Shown: positions 52,478 to 61,412, counted from the first letter of the stretch. The stretch is DNA of 64,000 nt from Bacteroidales bacterium UBA1189 (GCA_002309805.1 DBYJ01000026.1:70750-134749); one strand, 5' to 3'. Numbers and translations: made by a program. Notes: generated from the sequence alone by a model not told the origin.

Positions 52478-52529
52478 ATTTATTTTGATTTTTCCGAGGT
52501 GAAGCCTGTCTAAAACGTAGTTAAAGATA

Positions 52530-52985
52530 GTGATGTTTGAACTAAACCTACCTCCTTTCGACGTTAAAATCTCCTCCGAGGGCGAGAAGAAACGCATTTT
52601 CGACGTCATCCGCCGACGATACGTAGCGCTGACGCCTGAGGAATGGGTGCGCCAGCACTTCGTCCACTTCCTTGCTGCTGAGAAGGGCTATCCCCTAACG
52701 CTGATGGCAAACGAGGTGCAGCTGAAGCTGAACGGCATGTCGCGCCGATGCGATACTGTGGTGTACGACCGTACGCTCACGCCGCGCGTCATCGTGGAAT
52801 ACAAAGCCCCCTCCGTCGAGATTACGCAGAAGGTTTTCGACCAGATAAGCCGCTACAATCGCGTGCTGCGCGTCGATTACCTCATCGTCAGCAACGGCCT
52901 CACTCACTACTGCTGCCGCATCGATTACGCCTCGCAGGGCTACACCTTCCTGCCCGACATTCCCACCTACGAAGAATTATTATAG
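52530..52985 (+). CDS. Stand-alone HsdR N-terminal nuclease-fold protein
   Basis: A 151-residue protein equal to the N-terminal domain of type I restriction HsdR subunits (HSDR_N type). It carries a PD-(D/E)xK-like core: DTVVYDRTLTPRVIVEYKAP, with Asp, Glu and Lys in the expected order. There is no helicase domain and no HsdM or HsdS gene nearby. Such stand-alone copies are common in Bacteroidetes next to holA and amn, and their role is unknown; DNA repair or nucleotide-related work is a guess. It is divergent from amn. Confidence 0.75.
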   Translation: MMFELNLPPFDVKISSEGEKKRIFDVIRRRYVALTPEEWVRQHFVHFLAAEKGYPLTLMANEVQLKLNGMSRRCDTVVYDRTLTPRVIVEYKAPSVEITQKVFDQISRYNRVLRVDYLIVSNGLTHYCCRIDYASQGYTFLPDIPTYEELL

Positions 52986-52986
52986 G

Positions 52987-53036
52987 AAAAGACCTGAGGG
53001 AGAAGGTTTTTTTCCTCTCAGCGCAAGGGTCTTTTT
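52987..53036 (+). terminator. Terminator after HsdR_N-like gene
   Basis: AAAAGACC (52987-52994) pairs with GGTCTTTT (53028-53035), enclosing an inner CTGAG/CTCAG stem; T-rich on its 3' side. Confidence 0.6.
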
Positions 53037-53040
53037 TAAA

Positions 53041-53150
53041 ACTCCAATTGGCGGAGAATAAAACTCCAACTGGCGGAGAATGAAACTCCAATTGGAGTAG
53101 ATTAAAACCGCAGCTGGAGTAGATAGAACTTCAGCTGCGGTCTAAAAAAC
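53041..53150. repeat. 22-bp heterogeneous tandem array K (5 units)
   Basis: Units start at 53041, 53063, 53085, 53107 and 53128, giving spacings of 22, 22, 22 and 21. The first three share ACTCCAA(T/C)TGG; the tails change from CGGAGAAT to AGTAGATT, and the last two units carry CAGCTG in place of AATTGG. It lies between convergent genes. Confidence 0.75.
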
Positions 53151-53176
53151 TTTCCGCGCGTTGACAGGATAAGCCC

Positions 53177-54016
53177 TTAATCTACGGCTTTCGGAGCGTC
53201 GTCCTCGGCCTTCTTGCGACGAATGGTGCGCTTCTTCTTGGGCTTCTCATCGGGAACAACAATCTTGACACCAGCCAGTTCGGGGTCAATCATGATACGT
53301 CCGCAGTACTCGCAGACGATAACTTTCTTGCGCATCTTGATGTCAAGCTGGCGCTGGGGAGGAATCTTGTTGAAGCAGCCTCCGCAGGCGTCACGCTGCA
53401 CATAAACGATGCCCAGGCCGTTGCGGCTGTTCTTGCGGATGCGCTTGTACGACATCAGCAGACGGGGCTCAATCATCAGTTCCTTTTTCTTGGCCTGATC
53501 GCGCAGCTCCTCTTCCTTTTGGCGCGTCTCGGAGATGATGTCGTCAAGCTCGCTCTTCTTTTCCTCCAGCATCAGTTCCTTGTCAGCGATGATAGCGCGG
53601 ATTTTCTCGATTTCGTCGAGGCAGATGCGCTGTTTGGCAGCTCCTTCGCGCAGGCGCTTGTTAGCCAGGTCAATCTCGAGGGTCTGATACTCGATTTCCT
53701 TGTTCAAGGAGTCGAATTCTCGGTTGTTGCGCACGTTGTCGAGGTCCTTGGTGTACTTCTCCACCAATGCCTGCGACTTATCGATGGTGCGACGATACTC
53801 GTTGTCAGCCGACTTCATGGTGTTGAGGTCGGTTTGGAAGTTGCTCACGCGCGTCTGCAAACCAGCAATCTCGTCCTCGAGGTCCTGTACCTCAAGGGGC
53901 AGTTCGCCACGCAACGTCTTAATCTTGTCAATCTCGGTGTAGATGGTCTGAAGCTGATAAAGGGCTTTCAGCTTCTCCTCCACCGTCATGTCTTGGGGAT
54001 TGATTTTCTTTGCCAT
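53177..54016 (-). CDS. Coiled-coil protein with C4 zinc ribbon
   Basis: A 279-residue cytoplasmic protein of the zf-RING_7/CdsZ type. Residues about 10-190 form a long coiled-coil hairpin (IDKIKTLRGELPLEVQDLED and EKYTKDLDNVRNNREFDSLN are typical). The zinc ribbon at about 205-250 has CGGC and CEYC pairs (DACGGCFNKIPPQ, VIVCEYCGRIM). The tail is basic, KKKRTIRRKK. The family lies next to Nif3 genes in many Bacteroidetes, as here (9 nt spacing). Function not firmly known; nucleic-acid binding is likely from the ribbon and charge. Confidence 0.85.
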   Translation of the reverse strand: MAKKINPQDMTVEEKLKALYQLQTIYTEIDKIKTLRGELPLEVQDLEDEIAGLQTRVSNFQTDLNTMKSADNEYRRTIDKSQALVEKYTKDLDNVRNNREFDSLNKEIEYQTLEIDLANKRLREGAAKQRICLDEIEKIRAIIADKELMLEEKKSELDDIISETRQKEEELRDQAKKKELMIEPRLLMSYKRIRKNSRNGLGIVYVQRDACGGCFNKIPPQRQLDIKMRKKVIVCEYCGRIMIDPELAGVKIVVPDEKPKKKRTIRRKKAEDDAPKAVD

Positions 54017-54025
54017 GTTATTTAT

Positions 54026-54811
54026 TTATAAGGTTTGAATTGGGTTTGTATTCACTCGGGTATGCTCTACACGGAGCGTGGGAAATTGCTCGCGCAGCAG
54101 ACGCTCAAAGATGCAGGGCGTGAACTGCTCGCTCTCGTAGTGCCCCATGCTGACCATCAGGATTTCGCCATCGTGTCCGAAGAAGTCGTGATAGTGGATT
54201 TCGCCCGTGATAAAGCTATTGGCTCCTGCGCGGATGGCAGCGCTCAGTAGGAAGGATCCTGCGCCTCCGCAGAGTGCCACACGTCGTACGGAACGTCCCG
54301 TCAAGCGATTATGCTGGAGCGCCTGCACGCCAAAGATTGCCTTCAGGCGGGAAAGGAACGACAGCTCGTCTTCTGGCTGAGGCAACGTGCCGATGACGCC
54401 TGCGCCGCAGACGATTCCGTTCACCTCGCGTTTCGTCAGCAGCTCCACGTCCCTGAGCCCGATGCGGCTTGCTATCTCATAGTTGACGCCTCCTACGGCA
54501 TTGTCCAGGTTGGTGTGAGCGGCATAAATGGCGATGCCCCGCTGAATGGCCTTCAGCGTGCAACGCTCCACATAGGTGCGCCCCACGACAGCCTTCAGCG
54601 GATGAAACAAAAGCGGATGATGGGCGACAATCAGGTTCAATCCCCGCTCTGCCGCCTCGTCAATCACGTCCTCTGTGACGTCCAGACACAATAAAGCCCC
54701 TGTAACATCCGCCTCTGTCAACCCGATTTGCAAGCCGGCATTATCAAAATCGTCTTGCAACGGCAGCGGCGCGAACTGTTCAAGGGCAGCAATAACCTCT
54801 TTAACTTTCAT
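54026..54811 (-). CDS. Nif3-like dinuclear metal centre protein
   Basis: A 261-residue Nif3/YbgI family protein, toroidal hexamers with a dimetal site. Motifs are DDFDNAGLQIG near the N-terminus, LIVAHHPLLFHPLKAV with metal-binding His residues, YAAHTNLDNAVGGVNYEIAS, and FITGEIHYHDFFGHDGEI plus SMGHYESEQF near the C-terminus. The start at 54811 (MKVKEVIAALEQF) fits family N-termini better than the upstream Met at 54859. It is co-oriented with the zinc-ribbon gene. Confidence 0.88.
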   Translation of the reverse strand: MKVKEVIAALEQFAPLPLQDDFDNAGLQIGLTEADVTGALLCLDVTEDVIDEAAERGLNLIVAHHPLLFHPLKAVVGRTYVERCTLKAIQRGIAIYAAHTNLDNAVGGVNYEIASRIGLRDVELLTKREVNGIVCGAGVIGTLPQPEDELSFLSRLKAIFGVQALQHNRLTGRSVRRVALCGGAGSFLLSAAIRAGANSFITGEIHYHDFFGHDGEILMVSMGHYESEQFTPCIFERLLREQFPTLRVEHTRVNTNPIQTL

Positions 54812-54915
54812 CCGTACCGGAATTTCCGCTGCAAAGGTAATGCAAACTGAATGAAACACAAAATAATTCCCTAATTATTTTATGATAATCATCCAAATCA
54901 AGAAGAACTGTTGCG

Positions 54916-55965
54916 TCAACTAAAGGGAAAGAATGCCGATACGCTATTTGCGATATGGCAGCGGGTGACATCAGGAAGAAGGGCTTCAGAGGGAGGAAAG
55001 CCGAGGGGATGGATGCACTCAACATGGGTAAAACCAGCTGAAAGAAGTCGCTCTTTATCCTCTACTTGCCCAGCAAGGAGGATAACAGGGACGTGTTGAC
55101 GCTGGGCTCTGCGAAGAATGCCCATGGGTACCTTCCCCATCAGCGTCTGACGGTCTGCCCTGCCCTCGCCCGTAATCACCAGAGAGGCATCGGCAAGGAG
55201 GGCGTCGAAGCCTACAGCATCTAATAGCAGGTCAATACCTGAGCGTCGCTCAGCATGGAGATATTGCATGAAGGCATAGCCAAGACCTCCTGCGGCTCCA
55301 GCGCCAGGTTCGTTGGAGCAATCGTAGCCCATGCGTCGGGCAGATTCTTCGGCAAAGGTACGAGCACGGCTGTCCAGTTCTGCCACCATCGCTGGCGTGG
55401 CTCCTTTCTGCGGAGCAAAGACATAAGCCGCGCCCTCGGAGCCAAAGAGCGGGTTGACGACATCAGTACCCAGCGTGATGCGAACATCAGCAAAGGGTTC
55501 GAGTGCTGTGCCAAAAGCATCGTGCAAGGCACGAATCATACCACATCCGGCATCACTTGTAGCGCTTCCTCCCAATCCTACAAGGATATCGCGACACCCT
55601 CGATAAACAGCGTCTGCAATAAGTTGTCCTGTGCCGTAGCTGCTGGTCAACAGCGGATTGCGCTCGTTAGCTTGAAGCAACGTCAGCCCGCTAGCACGAG
55701 CAATCTCAATGACGACCCGATTGCCCTGAACCAAATACTTCGCTTGAATGGGGCGCATCAGAGGGTCGCAGACGGTAGTCTCAACAAAAGCTCCTCCACT
55801 TGCCGCATAAAAAGCCTCCAACCATCCTTCGCCCCCATCACTGACAGGCAGGGAAATCACCTCCGCATCAGGCAATGTTCGCGATACGCCCTCCCTTGCG
55901 GCAGCATTCGCCTCCGTCGAAGTAAGGCAGCCTTTGAAGGAATCGATAGCGAGGAGAATACGCAT
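54916..55965 (-). CDS. Glycerate kinase
   Basis: A 349-residue glycerate kinase (GarK/GlxK type) that phosphorylates D-glycerate to a phosphoglycerate. Motifs are ILLAIDSFKGCLTSTEANAA at the N-terminus, VSDGGEGWLEAF, GLGGSATSDAGCGMIRAL and LVITGEGRADRQTLMGK, the ATP/substrate region. Full length for the family. It is followed by an apparently separate Nif3 gene and preceded, 22 nt away, by the laccase-domain gene on the same strand. Confidence 0.92.
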   Translation of the reverse strand: MRILLAIDSFKGCLTSTEANAAAREGVSRTLPDAEVISLPVSDGGEGWLEAFYAASGGAFVETTVCDPLMRPIQAKYLVQGNRVVIEIARASGLTLLQANERNPLLTSSYGTGQLIADAVYRGCRDILVGLGGSATSDAGCGMIRALHDAFGTALEPFADVRITLGTDVVNPLFGSEGAAYVFAPQKGATPAMVAELDSRARTFAEESARRMGYDCSNEPGAGAAGGLGYAFMQYLHAERRSGIDLLLDAVGFDALLADASLVITGEGRADRQTLMGKVPMGILRRAQRQHVPVILLAGQVEDKERLLSAGFTHVECIHPLGFPPSEALLPDVTRCHIANSVSAFFPFS

Positions 55966-55987
55966 GCTTTAGGTTAAGGGTTAAAGG

Positions 55988-56671
55988 TTAAGGGTCCAGG
56001 CGAATGGCGTTGATGATGCGGGGGCAACGAATACCTTCGCGACGGGCGGAATAGAAACGGTCGTTATGCGTATAAGTACAAAGGCCTACAATCTGTATGT
56101 TAGCGTCCTGCAAGCCGCTCTCTGTCAACAGCCAACGATTGGCCTGCCAAAGGTCAATATGATGCCCACCCTGCATGGTATCAGGAATGCGCGGGCCTCG
56201 GAAGGAGTATATCTTTTCCATCGGAAAGCCTGCATCCCTGAAAGCCTCCACGACTTCTTCCCCTATCTGGAAACTATCGGAGCCGATGCCCGGGCCAATA
56301 ACCGCATGAACGTCGGCAGGAATGGTTCCAAAACGGGAGGACATTTCCCGAATAGCCTTTGCCGTGATGCCAAGTACGGTTCCACGCCATCCGGCATGAA
56401 CGGTGCAGACGGCAGGGCGAACAGGGTCGTAGAGGAGCACAGGGATACAGTCGGCTGTGCGCGCTCCGATGGCAATGCCAGGCACGTCGGTCATCAGGGC
56501 ATCGATGCCCTCCAAATCCTCGCGAGTGAGCGATGGCGAATCAACGTATGCAATCCTGTCGCCGTGTACCTGATGGGCTTGGACAACAGGAAAGGGAACT
56601 TCTGCCCCGCGCTGCGTGGAAAAGGCCGTCACTCCCGACCCAAGATTATAATATAATAAGGTATAGGCCAT
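55988..56671 (-). CDS. pgeF: Laccase-domain protein, YfiH/PgeF type
   Basis: A 227-residue DUF152 protein. The conserved zinc site is visible: HQVHGDRIAYVD with the first His, ARTADCIPVLLYDP with Cys, and VHAGWRGTVLGI with His. Members have been described as purine nucleoside phosphorylase/adenosine deaminase-like oxidoreductases and as peptidoglycan editing factors; which activity applies is not clear from sequence. It is 22 nt before the glycerate kinase gene and 12 nt after the YccF gene. Confidence 0.85.
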   Translation of the reverse strand: MAYTLLYYNLGSGVTAFSTQRGAEVPFPVVQAHQVHGDRIAYVDSPSLTREDLEGIDALMTDVPGIAIGARTADCIPVLLYDPVRPAVCTVHAGWRGTVLGITAKAIREMSSRFGTIPADVHAVIGPGIGSDSFQIGEEVVEAFRDAGFPMEKIYSFRGPRIPDTMQGGHHIDLWQANRWLLTESGLQDANIQIVGLCTYTHNDRFYSARREGIRCPRIINAIRLDP

Positions 56672-56683
56672 TTGACTCTCTCG

Positions 56684-57052
56684 TTATTCAATCCGCTTCC
56701 CAAACGGCATCAACGACAACCAGGCCAACTTGAAATGTTGCATGCCGAAGGGAATCCCTATAATGGTGATACAGCAGAGAAGACCGAACACGGCATGCAT
56801 AGCCGCAATCTCCCACCAGCCAAGAGCTATCCACAAGATATTAAACAGGAGATATAAACAACCCGTCATGCTTTTCCCATCCTCAACCTTCCGGCCGAAA
56901 GGCCATAAAGCGAAAGAGCCGAACTTGATCAACTGCATGCCGAAAGGAATGCCGATAATGGAGATGCAAAAGAGCACCCCCACGAGCCAGTACATGATGG
57001 CTACTATCAGGCCGCCCAAAACGAACCAAAGTATATTACCCAGGAGTTTCAT
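56684..57052 (-). CDS. YccF-family inner-membrane protein
   Basis: A 122-residue membrane protein with two copies of the YccF (DUF307) repeat: GIPFGMQLIKFGSFALWPFG and GIPFGMQHFKLAWLSLMPFG, each with neighbouring hydrophobic helices. The function of the family is not known. The start at 57052 (MKLLGNILWF) is preferred to Met at 57076 because it gives a clean first membrane helix. It is divergent from the nucleosidase-like gene. Confidence 0.85.
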   Translation of the reverse strand: MKLLGNILWFVLGGLIVAIMYWLVGVLFCISIIGIPFGMQLIKFGSFALWPFGRKVEDGKSMTGCLYLLFNILWIALGWWEIAAMHAVFGLLCCITIIGIPFGMQHFKLAWLSLMPFGKRIE

Positions 57053-57173
57053 AGAAGGTAATGGTTTTTGTGGCAAAAGTACGCGTTTTTTGTTTTTCGC
57101 ACAACTCTATCAAAGGAAAATTTGCTGGTTTGAAAAAATTGTTCTATCTTCGCGCAGTCGAATAAAAAAGAGA

Positions 57174-57755
57174 ATGGAAGCAAAGAAGAAAGTTTTGATA
57201 GTGGCCCATCCGTATGAAATCGGACTGAAGAGGCTTGAAGAAAATGGCTTTCAGCGTAACGCAGGATCAGACGAACGGCCTACGATATATGTGCAAGGAA
57301 ACAATACGGTAGCCATTGTGGGTATTGGGCTCCAAGAGGCAGGGGCATCTTTTGAACGAATGAAGAGAGAGGAACTGCTTGATGATGCCGATGTGTTATT
57401 GGCCGGTTCGGCAGGTTCCTATACCCTGCCCGTCCTTCATACTGTTCAATGCGAATCGGGCTATCCGTCCCTTGATTCTCCCTATCCGAAGGGTGAAATC
57501 GTCTGCGTACACGAATTTGTTTCACCTGAAAGCCCCCATCCTGAATTGCACGTCCCTGACACTTGTTTCGACATGGAAAGCGAAGCTCTCTTTGCTGTAT
57601 GTAGGGATGCTAACGTTCACTCACTGAGCATTGTGAAAGTCATTTCCGACGATGGAAGCGGCTCGTTGGGCGACTGGGCAACCGTCTGCCAACAGCAGGT
57701 CCAGCCTTTGGTTTGGGAAGTAGCCGAGTGGTTTTTCCTCAAAAATATGTTGTAG
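57174..57755 (+). CDS. Nucleoside phosphorylase-superfamily protein
   Basis: A 193-residue protein starting MEAKKKVLIVAHPYEIGLKR. Features typical of the MTA/SAH-nucleosidase and uridine-phosphorylase fold are NNTVAIVGIGLQEAGASFER, DVLLAGSAGSYTLPVL, and FDMESEALFAVCRDANV with the catalytic-site Met-Glu pair, followed by VKVISDDG. It is shorter than MTA/SAH nucleosidases (about 230). The substrate is probably a purine nucleoside; a role in futalosine-type or salvage reactions is possible but unproven. The start at 57174 follows a TATCTTCG promoter-like box. Confidence 0.75.
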   Translation: MEAKKKVLIVAHPYEIGLKRLEENGFQRNAGSDERPTIYVQGNNTVAIVGIGLQEAGASFERMKREELLDDADVLLAGSAGSYTLPVLHTVQCESGYPSLDSPYPKGEIVCVHEFVSPESPHPELHVPDTCFDMESEALFAVCRDANVHSLSIVKVISDDGSGSLGDWATVCQQQVQPLVWEVAEWFFLKNML

Positions 57756-57769
57756 GACATATAAAAAAG

Positions 57770-57801
57770 TTTGGTCACATCGAAAAACCGCCGTACCTTT
57801 G
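57770..57801 (+). promoter_or_regulatory. Promoter P1 upstream of glnS
   Basis: TTTG 57770-57773, 20 nt, TACCTTTG 57794-57801: full consensus, about 200 nt before the glnS start, leaving a long transcribed leader or a separate small RNA. Confidence 0.6.
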
Positions 57802-57807
57802 CTGCCG

Positions 57808-57900
57808 TTATCCTAAAAACAATCTTTTTACCTTAAAAGACTAATACCTATTAGAATAGTTAAGGGTCTCTGTGAAGAGGCCCTTAACTATTAAAACCAT
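57808..57900 (+). ncRNA. Candidate small RNA or structured leader before glnS
   Basis: Downstream of promoter P1 are two adjacent hairpins: CTAATA/TATTAG (57841-57854) and a 17-bp stem AATAGTTAAGGGTCTCT (57855-57871) with AGAGGCCCTTAACTATT (57876-57892), loop GTGA, one G-T pair. A second promoter (57948-57978) drives glnS on its own. The segment could be a small RNA ending at the second hairpin, though the T run is poor, or an attenuator-like leader. Confidence 0.4.
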
Positions 57901-57947
57901 ACTGCGGCCCGTGAAAAGATCTGGAAAGAAAAATAAGGTGATAATTC

Positions 57948-57978
57948 TTCGTTTGTAAGGAGGAAATGATTACCTTTG
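57948..57978 (+). promoter_or_regulatory. Promoter P2 of glnS
   Basis: TTCG 57948-57951, 19 nt, TACCTTTG 57971-57978, 26 nt before the ATG at 58005. It rules out a start at 57966. Confidence 0.55.
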
Positions 57979-58004
57979 CACCCGGTTTAGTAAATAAAAG
58001 GTTT

Positions 58005-59738
58005 ATGGCAGAAATCGTCACACAGGAGAATCAGGAGAAAAAGTCACTCAACTTTATAGAACAGATTGTAGAGCAAGACCTTGCCGAGGGCAAGAACGGC
58101 GGACGCATCCAGACGCGCTTCCCGCCCGAACCTAACGGCTACCTCCACATCGGCCACGCCAAAGCCATCTGCATGGATTTCGGTATAGCCGAACGCTATG
58201 GCGGCATCTGCAACCTGCGTTTTGACGACACCAATCCCACAAAAGAGAATGTGGAGTACGTCGATGCCATCATGGAGGACATCCAATGGCTGGGCTTTCA
58301 ATGGGCCAACGTCTTCTATGCCAGCGACTATTTCCAACAGCTTTGGGACTTTGCCGTCGAACTCATCAAGGAGGGAAAAGCCTATATTGACGAACAGCCG
58401 CAGGAGGTCATCCTCTCCCAAAAGGGAACCCCCACACAGCCCGGCATCGACAGCCCTTACCGCAACCGCCCTGTGGAAGAGAGCCTCGCCCTGTTCGAGA
58501 AAATGAACAGCGGCGAACTGGAGGAGGGCTCGATGGTGCTACGCGCCAAGATTGACATGAGTCACAACAACATGCTCTTCCGTGACCCCATCATCTACCG
58601 TATTGTCAAGACGCCCCATCATCGCACAGGCGACAAATGGAAAGCCTACCCCATGTATGACTTCGCTCACGGACAAAGCGACTTCTTCGAGGGCGTTACC
58701 CACAGCCTTTGCACGCTTGAGTTTGTGCCTCACCGCCCACTCTACGACCTCTTTATCGATTGGTTGAAGAAAGGTGAAGACCTTGACGACAACCGTCCTA
58801 AACAGCGCGAATTCAATAAGCTGAACCTGAACTACACCCTACTTTCCAAGCGCAATCTGCTGGCTCTAGTACAAAACAAGATGGTAGATGGATGGGATGA
58901 CCCACGTATGCCGACCATCTGCGGCTACCGTCGTCGCGGTTACACACCCGAGGCCATTAAGTTGTTTGTAGATAAAATCGGTTATACGCTTTATGACGCC
59001 TTGAATGATATGGCGCTCATGGAATCTGCTTGCCGCGAAGACCTCAACCGTCGGGCGACCCGCGTTAGCGCCGTCATCGACCCCGTAAAGCTCATCGTCA
59101 CCAACTATCCCGAGGATAAGACTGAACTACTTGATGCTATAAACAACCCAGAAGACCCCGAGGCTGGCACCCATCAGATTACCTTCAGCCGCGAGCTTTG
59201 GATTGAACGCGAGGATTTCATGGAAGATGCGCCGAAGAAATATTTCCGCCTCACGCCAGGTCAGGAAGTACGTCTGAAGAATGCCTATATCGTTCTTTGC
59301 ACAGGTTGCAAGAAGGATGCCGAAGGTCGCGTGGAAGAAATCTACTGCGAATATATTCCCAACACAAAAACAGGTGAAAGCGAATCGAATCGCCGAGTGC
59401 GCGGCACCATCCATTGGGTCAGCATAGCTCATGCCATTCAAGCTGAAGTGCGCCTCTACGACCGTCTTTGGCTAGTAGAGAATCCGCGTGACGAACTGGC
59501 ACGACTCCGTGAAACAGGTCTTGAAGTCGTGGATGCCATGAAGCAGATGATGAATCCCAACTCGCTCGAAGTTCGCCCCTGCTGCTATGTGGAGGAATTC
59601 CTTGCCAACGCCCAGCCACTTGAGCATTTTCAGTTCCAGCGCATCGGTTACTTCTGCGCCGACAAGAGCTCCACGTCCGATCATCTCGTCTTCAATCGCA
59701 CCGTATCACTCAAAGACTCCTTCAAGCCTAAAGGATGA
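58005..59738 (+). CDS. glnS: Glutaminyl-tRNA synthetase
   Basis: A 577-residue class Ic aminoacyl-tRNA synthetase charging tRNA-Gln. The HIGH motif is in FPPEPNGYLHIGHAKAICMD, the KMSKS-equivalent in TLLSKRNLLALV, and the specificity region includes FDDTNPTKE. The C-terminal beta-barrels (about 350-560) bind the anticodon. The start at 58005 (MAEIVTQENQ) is supported by the promoter at 57948-57978. A TPR-protein gene follows with a 4-nt overlap. Confidence 0.95.
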   Translation: MAEIVTQENQEKKSLNFIEQIVEQDLAEGKNGGRIQTRFPPEPNGYLHIGHAKAICMDFGIAERYGGICNLRFDDTNPTKENVEYVDAIMEDIQWLGFQWANVFYASDYFQQLWDFAVELIKEGKAYIDEQPQEVILSQKGTPTQPGIDSPYRNRPVEESLALFEKMNSGELEEGSMVLRAKIDMSHNNMLFRDPIIYRIVKTPHHRTGDKWKAYPMYDFAHGQSDFFEGVTHSLCTLEFVPHRPLYDLFIDWLKKGEDLDDNRPKQREFNKLNLNYTLLSKRNLLALVQNKMVDGWDDPRMPTICGYRRRGYTPEAIKLFVDKIGYTLYDALNDMALMESACREDLNRRATRVSAVIDPVKLIVTNYPEDKTELLDAINNPEDPEAGTHQITFSRELWIEREDFMEDAPKKYFRLTPGQEVRLKNAYIVLCTGCKKDAEGRVEEIYCEYIPNTKTGESESNRRVRGTIHWVSIAHAIQAEVRLYDRLWLVENPRDELARLRETGLEVVDAMKQMMNPNSLEVRPCCYVEEFLANAQPLEHFQFQRIGYFCADKSSTSDHLVFNRTVSLKDSFKPKG

Positions 59739-60643
59739 CAGACAACGAATTCCAAGACATCCTCCAGCGTTACGAGAAAACTGTTTCATCGGGCAAGCAT
59801 GCCTATTTTGATGCCGACGACATGCTCGACATCATCGACTGGTATATGGAGGAGGAGCGCGATGACGATGCTGACAAGGCCATTCGTTTCGCTCGGCACC
59901 TCCACCCTGCCAATACAGACATTTGCATGGCCGAGGCACGCTTACGCATCTATCAAGGCGACTATGATGCCGCTGCTAAAATAGTGACTGGCTTTAAGTC
60001 CAACGATGAACCGGAGTTGAACCTTTTGGCCAGCGACATTCTGCTTCATCGAGCCAACCAATGCGCAGACCCGCAGTTCCGCGACAAACTCATCTCGCTT
60101 TCAGAAAATGCCTATGAGTACGCGTTAATTCAAAGTGACAACGACCCAGGATTCTTCAGTTCCATCATCAGCCAGCATAGCCGTGAGGAACTTTTCGAAC
60201 AAGCAAACCTTTGGATACAACGTGCTTTCAAGTCTTATCCTGAGCATCCAGCTATTCTCGATGCCTCCGCTCTTTGCTATGCGCTACAGGGACGTGCGCG
60301 GGAAGCCATCGAATTAGCCAATCGTCTCATCGACTGCGACCCTTATAATGCCCGTTCGTGGGGAATCCTCGGCGATATCCTGCACGACTTCGGCGATTAC
60401 ACCCAAGCACTCGATGCCTACGATTATGTCAAGGCCATCCGTCCTGACGAAATCCTCTCGGAGCAGAACATGGCCGATTGTCACTTTGCCCTGGGGCACT
60501 ATGCCGAAGCCCAACGCCTTTACAAATCGGCTTTGGAGAACTATGCGAAAGAAAACCTTACTCCCCCGCCCTCTACCGATACCGACTTCATCCAATCCAA
60601 ACTCGAAATCTGTGTAATCCGCATGAAAAAGGGTAAGGGTTAA
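59735..60643 (+). CDS. Tetratricopeptide-repeat protein
   Basis: A 302-residue soluble protein composed of helical TPR repeats: WYMEEERDDDADKAIRFARH, AILDASALCYALQGRAREAI and WGILGDILHDFGDYTQALDA show the W-LG-Y-A-F-A-P spacing. No signal peptide, so probably cytoplasmic adaptor. It starts within the glnS stop (ATGA), so is co-translated with it; a role linked to translation is not otherwise indicated. Confidence 0.8.
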   Translation: MTDNEFQDILQRYEKTVSSGKHAYFDADDMLDIIDWYMEEERDDDADKAIRFARHLHPANTDICMAEARLRIYQGDYDAAAKIVTGFKSNDEPELNLLASDILLHRANQCADPQFRDKLISLSENAYEYALIQSDNDPGFFSSIISQHSREELFEQANLWIQRAFKSYPEHPAILDASALCYALQGRAREAIELANRLIDCDPYNARSWGILGDILHDFGDYTQALDAYDYVKAIRPDEILSEQNMADCHFALGHYAEAQRLYKSALENYAKENLTPPPSTDTDFIQSKLEICVIRMKKGKG

Positions 60644-60710
60644 AGATTAGAGTAACATTGAACAACACAAATAGTAAACAGTAAATCATCAATTAATTAA
60701 AGTAAGTATT

Positions 60711-61349
60711 ATGTCCGCCTTCATACAATGGTGCCTTGCCCATCTCAATTATTATACCGTCCTCTTCCTGATGACGCTTGAGAGCACCGTATTCCCTATT
60801 CCCTCCGAGATTGTCGTTCCTCCAGCTGCCTATCATGCCGCAGCAACGGGTGAACTCAACGTTTTTCTGCTCATCCTCTTTGCCACCATCGGCGCCTGCC
60901 TCGGAGCTACCATTAACTACACCGTTTCGCTGCTTGTGGGCAAGCCCATCGTCTATGCCTTTGCCGACAGCAAAGTGGGCCACCTGTTATTATTAAATAA
61001 GGAGAAAGTGCAGAAAGCCGAGCGCTATTTCAATGCCCACGGAGCTATCTCCACTTTCATCGGACGACTCATTCCCGTTATCCGTCATCTCATTTCCATT
61101 CCTGCGGGCCTTGCCAAAATGCCTTATGGCCGTTTCATCGCCTTCACCGCTCTCGGCGCAGGTATCTGGAACTGCTTCCTTGCCGCTCTCGGCTACTATT
61201 TGCAGCGCGTATTACCCGAAGACCAGCTCGTCGATACCGTCACAAAGTATTCCCACGAAGTCGGCTATGGACTCCTTGCTCTTGTTATTCTCGCCATCTC
61301 CTACCTTATATTAAAGTCAAGGCTGAAGAAGAAAAAAGCTATTGAATAG
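60711..61349 (+). CDS. DedA-family membrane protein
   Basis: A 212-residue inner-membrane protein of the DedA/SNARE-associated family with about five helices. Family signatures are ESTVFPIPSEIVVPPAAYHA near the N-terminus and HGAISTFIGRLIPVIRHLIS followed by IPAGLAKMPYG. DedA proteins act in lipid-carrier (undecaprenyl phosphate) or phospholipid flipping and membrane homeostasis. Start at 60711 (MSAFIQWCLAH); the 67-nt gap after the TPR gene shows no strong promoter. Confidence 0.88.
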   Translation: MSAFIQWCLAHLNYYTVLFLMTLESTVFPIPSEIVVPPAAYHAAATGELNVFLLILFATIGACLGATINYTVSLLVGKPIVYAFADSKVGHLLLLNKEKVQKAERYFNAHGAISTFIGRLIPVIRHLISIPAGLAKMPYGRFIAFTALGAGIWNCFLAALGYYLQRVLPEDQLVDTVTKYSHEVGYGLLALVILAISYLILKSRLKKKKAIE

Positions 61350-61412
61350 TAAGATTTTTCTCAATTTCATTAAAAAAATCACATTTTTCTGCTTCATATA
61401 AAAATAAAGCAT

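Noticed and set aside
52530..52985. Type I restriction system
   Set aside because: Only the HsdR N-terminal domain is present; no helicase, HsdM or HsdS genes are near.
56730..57173. Longer N-terminus for the nucleosidase-like gene
   Set aside because: The upstream part is antisense to YccF; the family-like start MEAKKKVLIVAHP and a promoter-like box support 57174.
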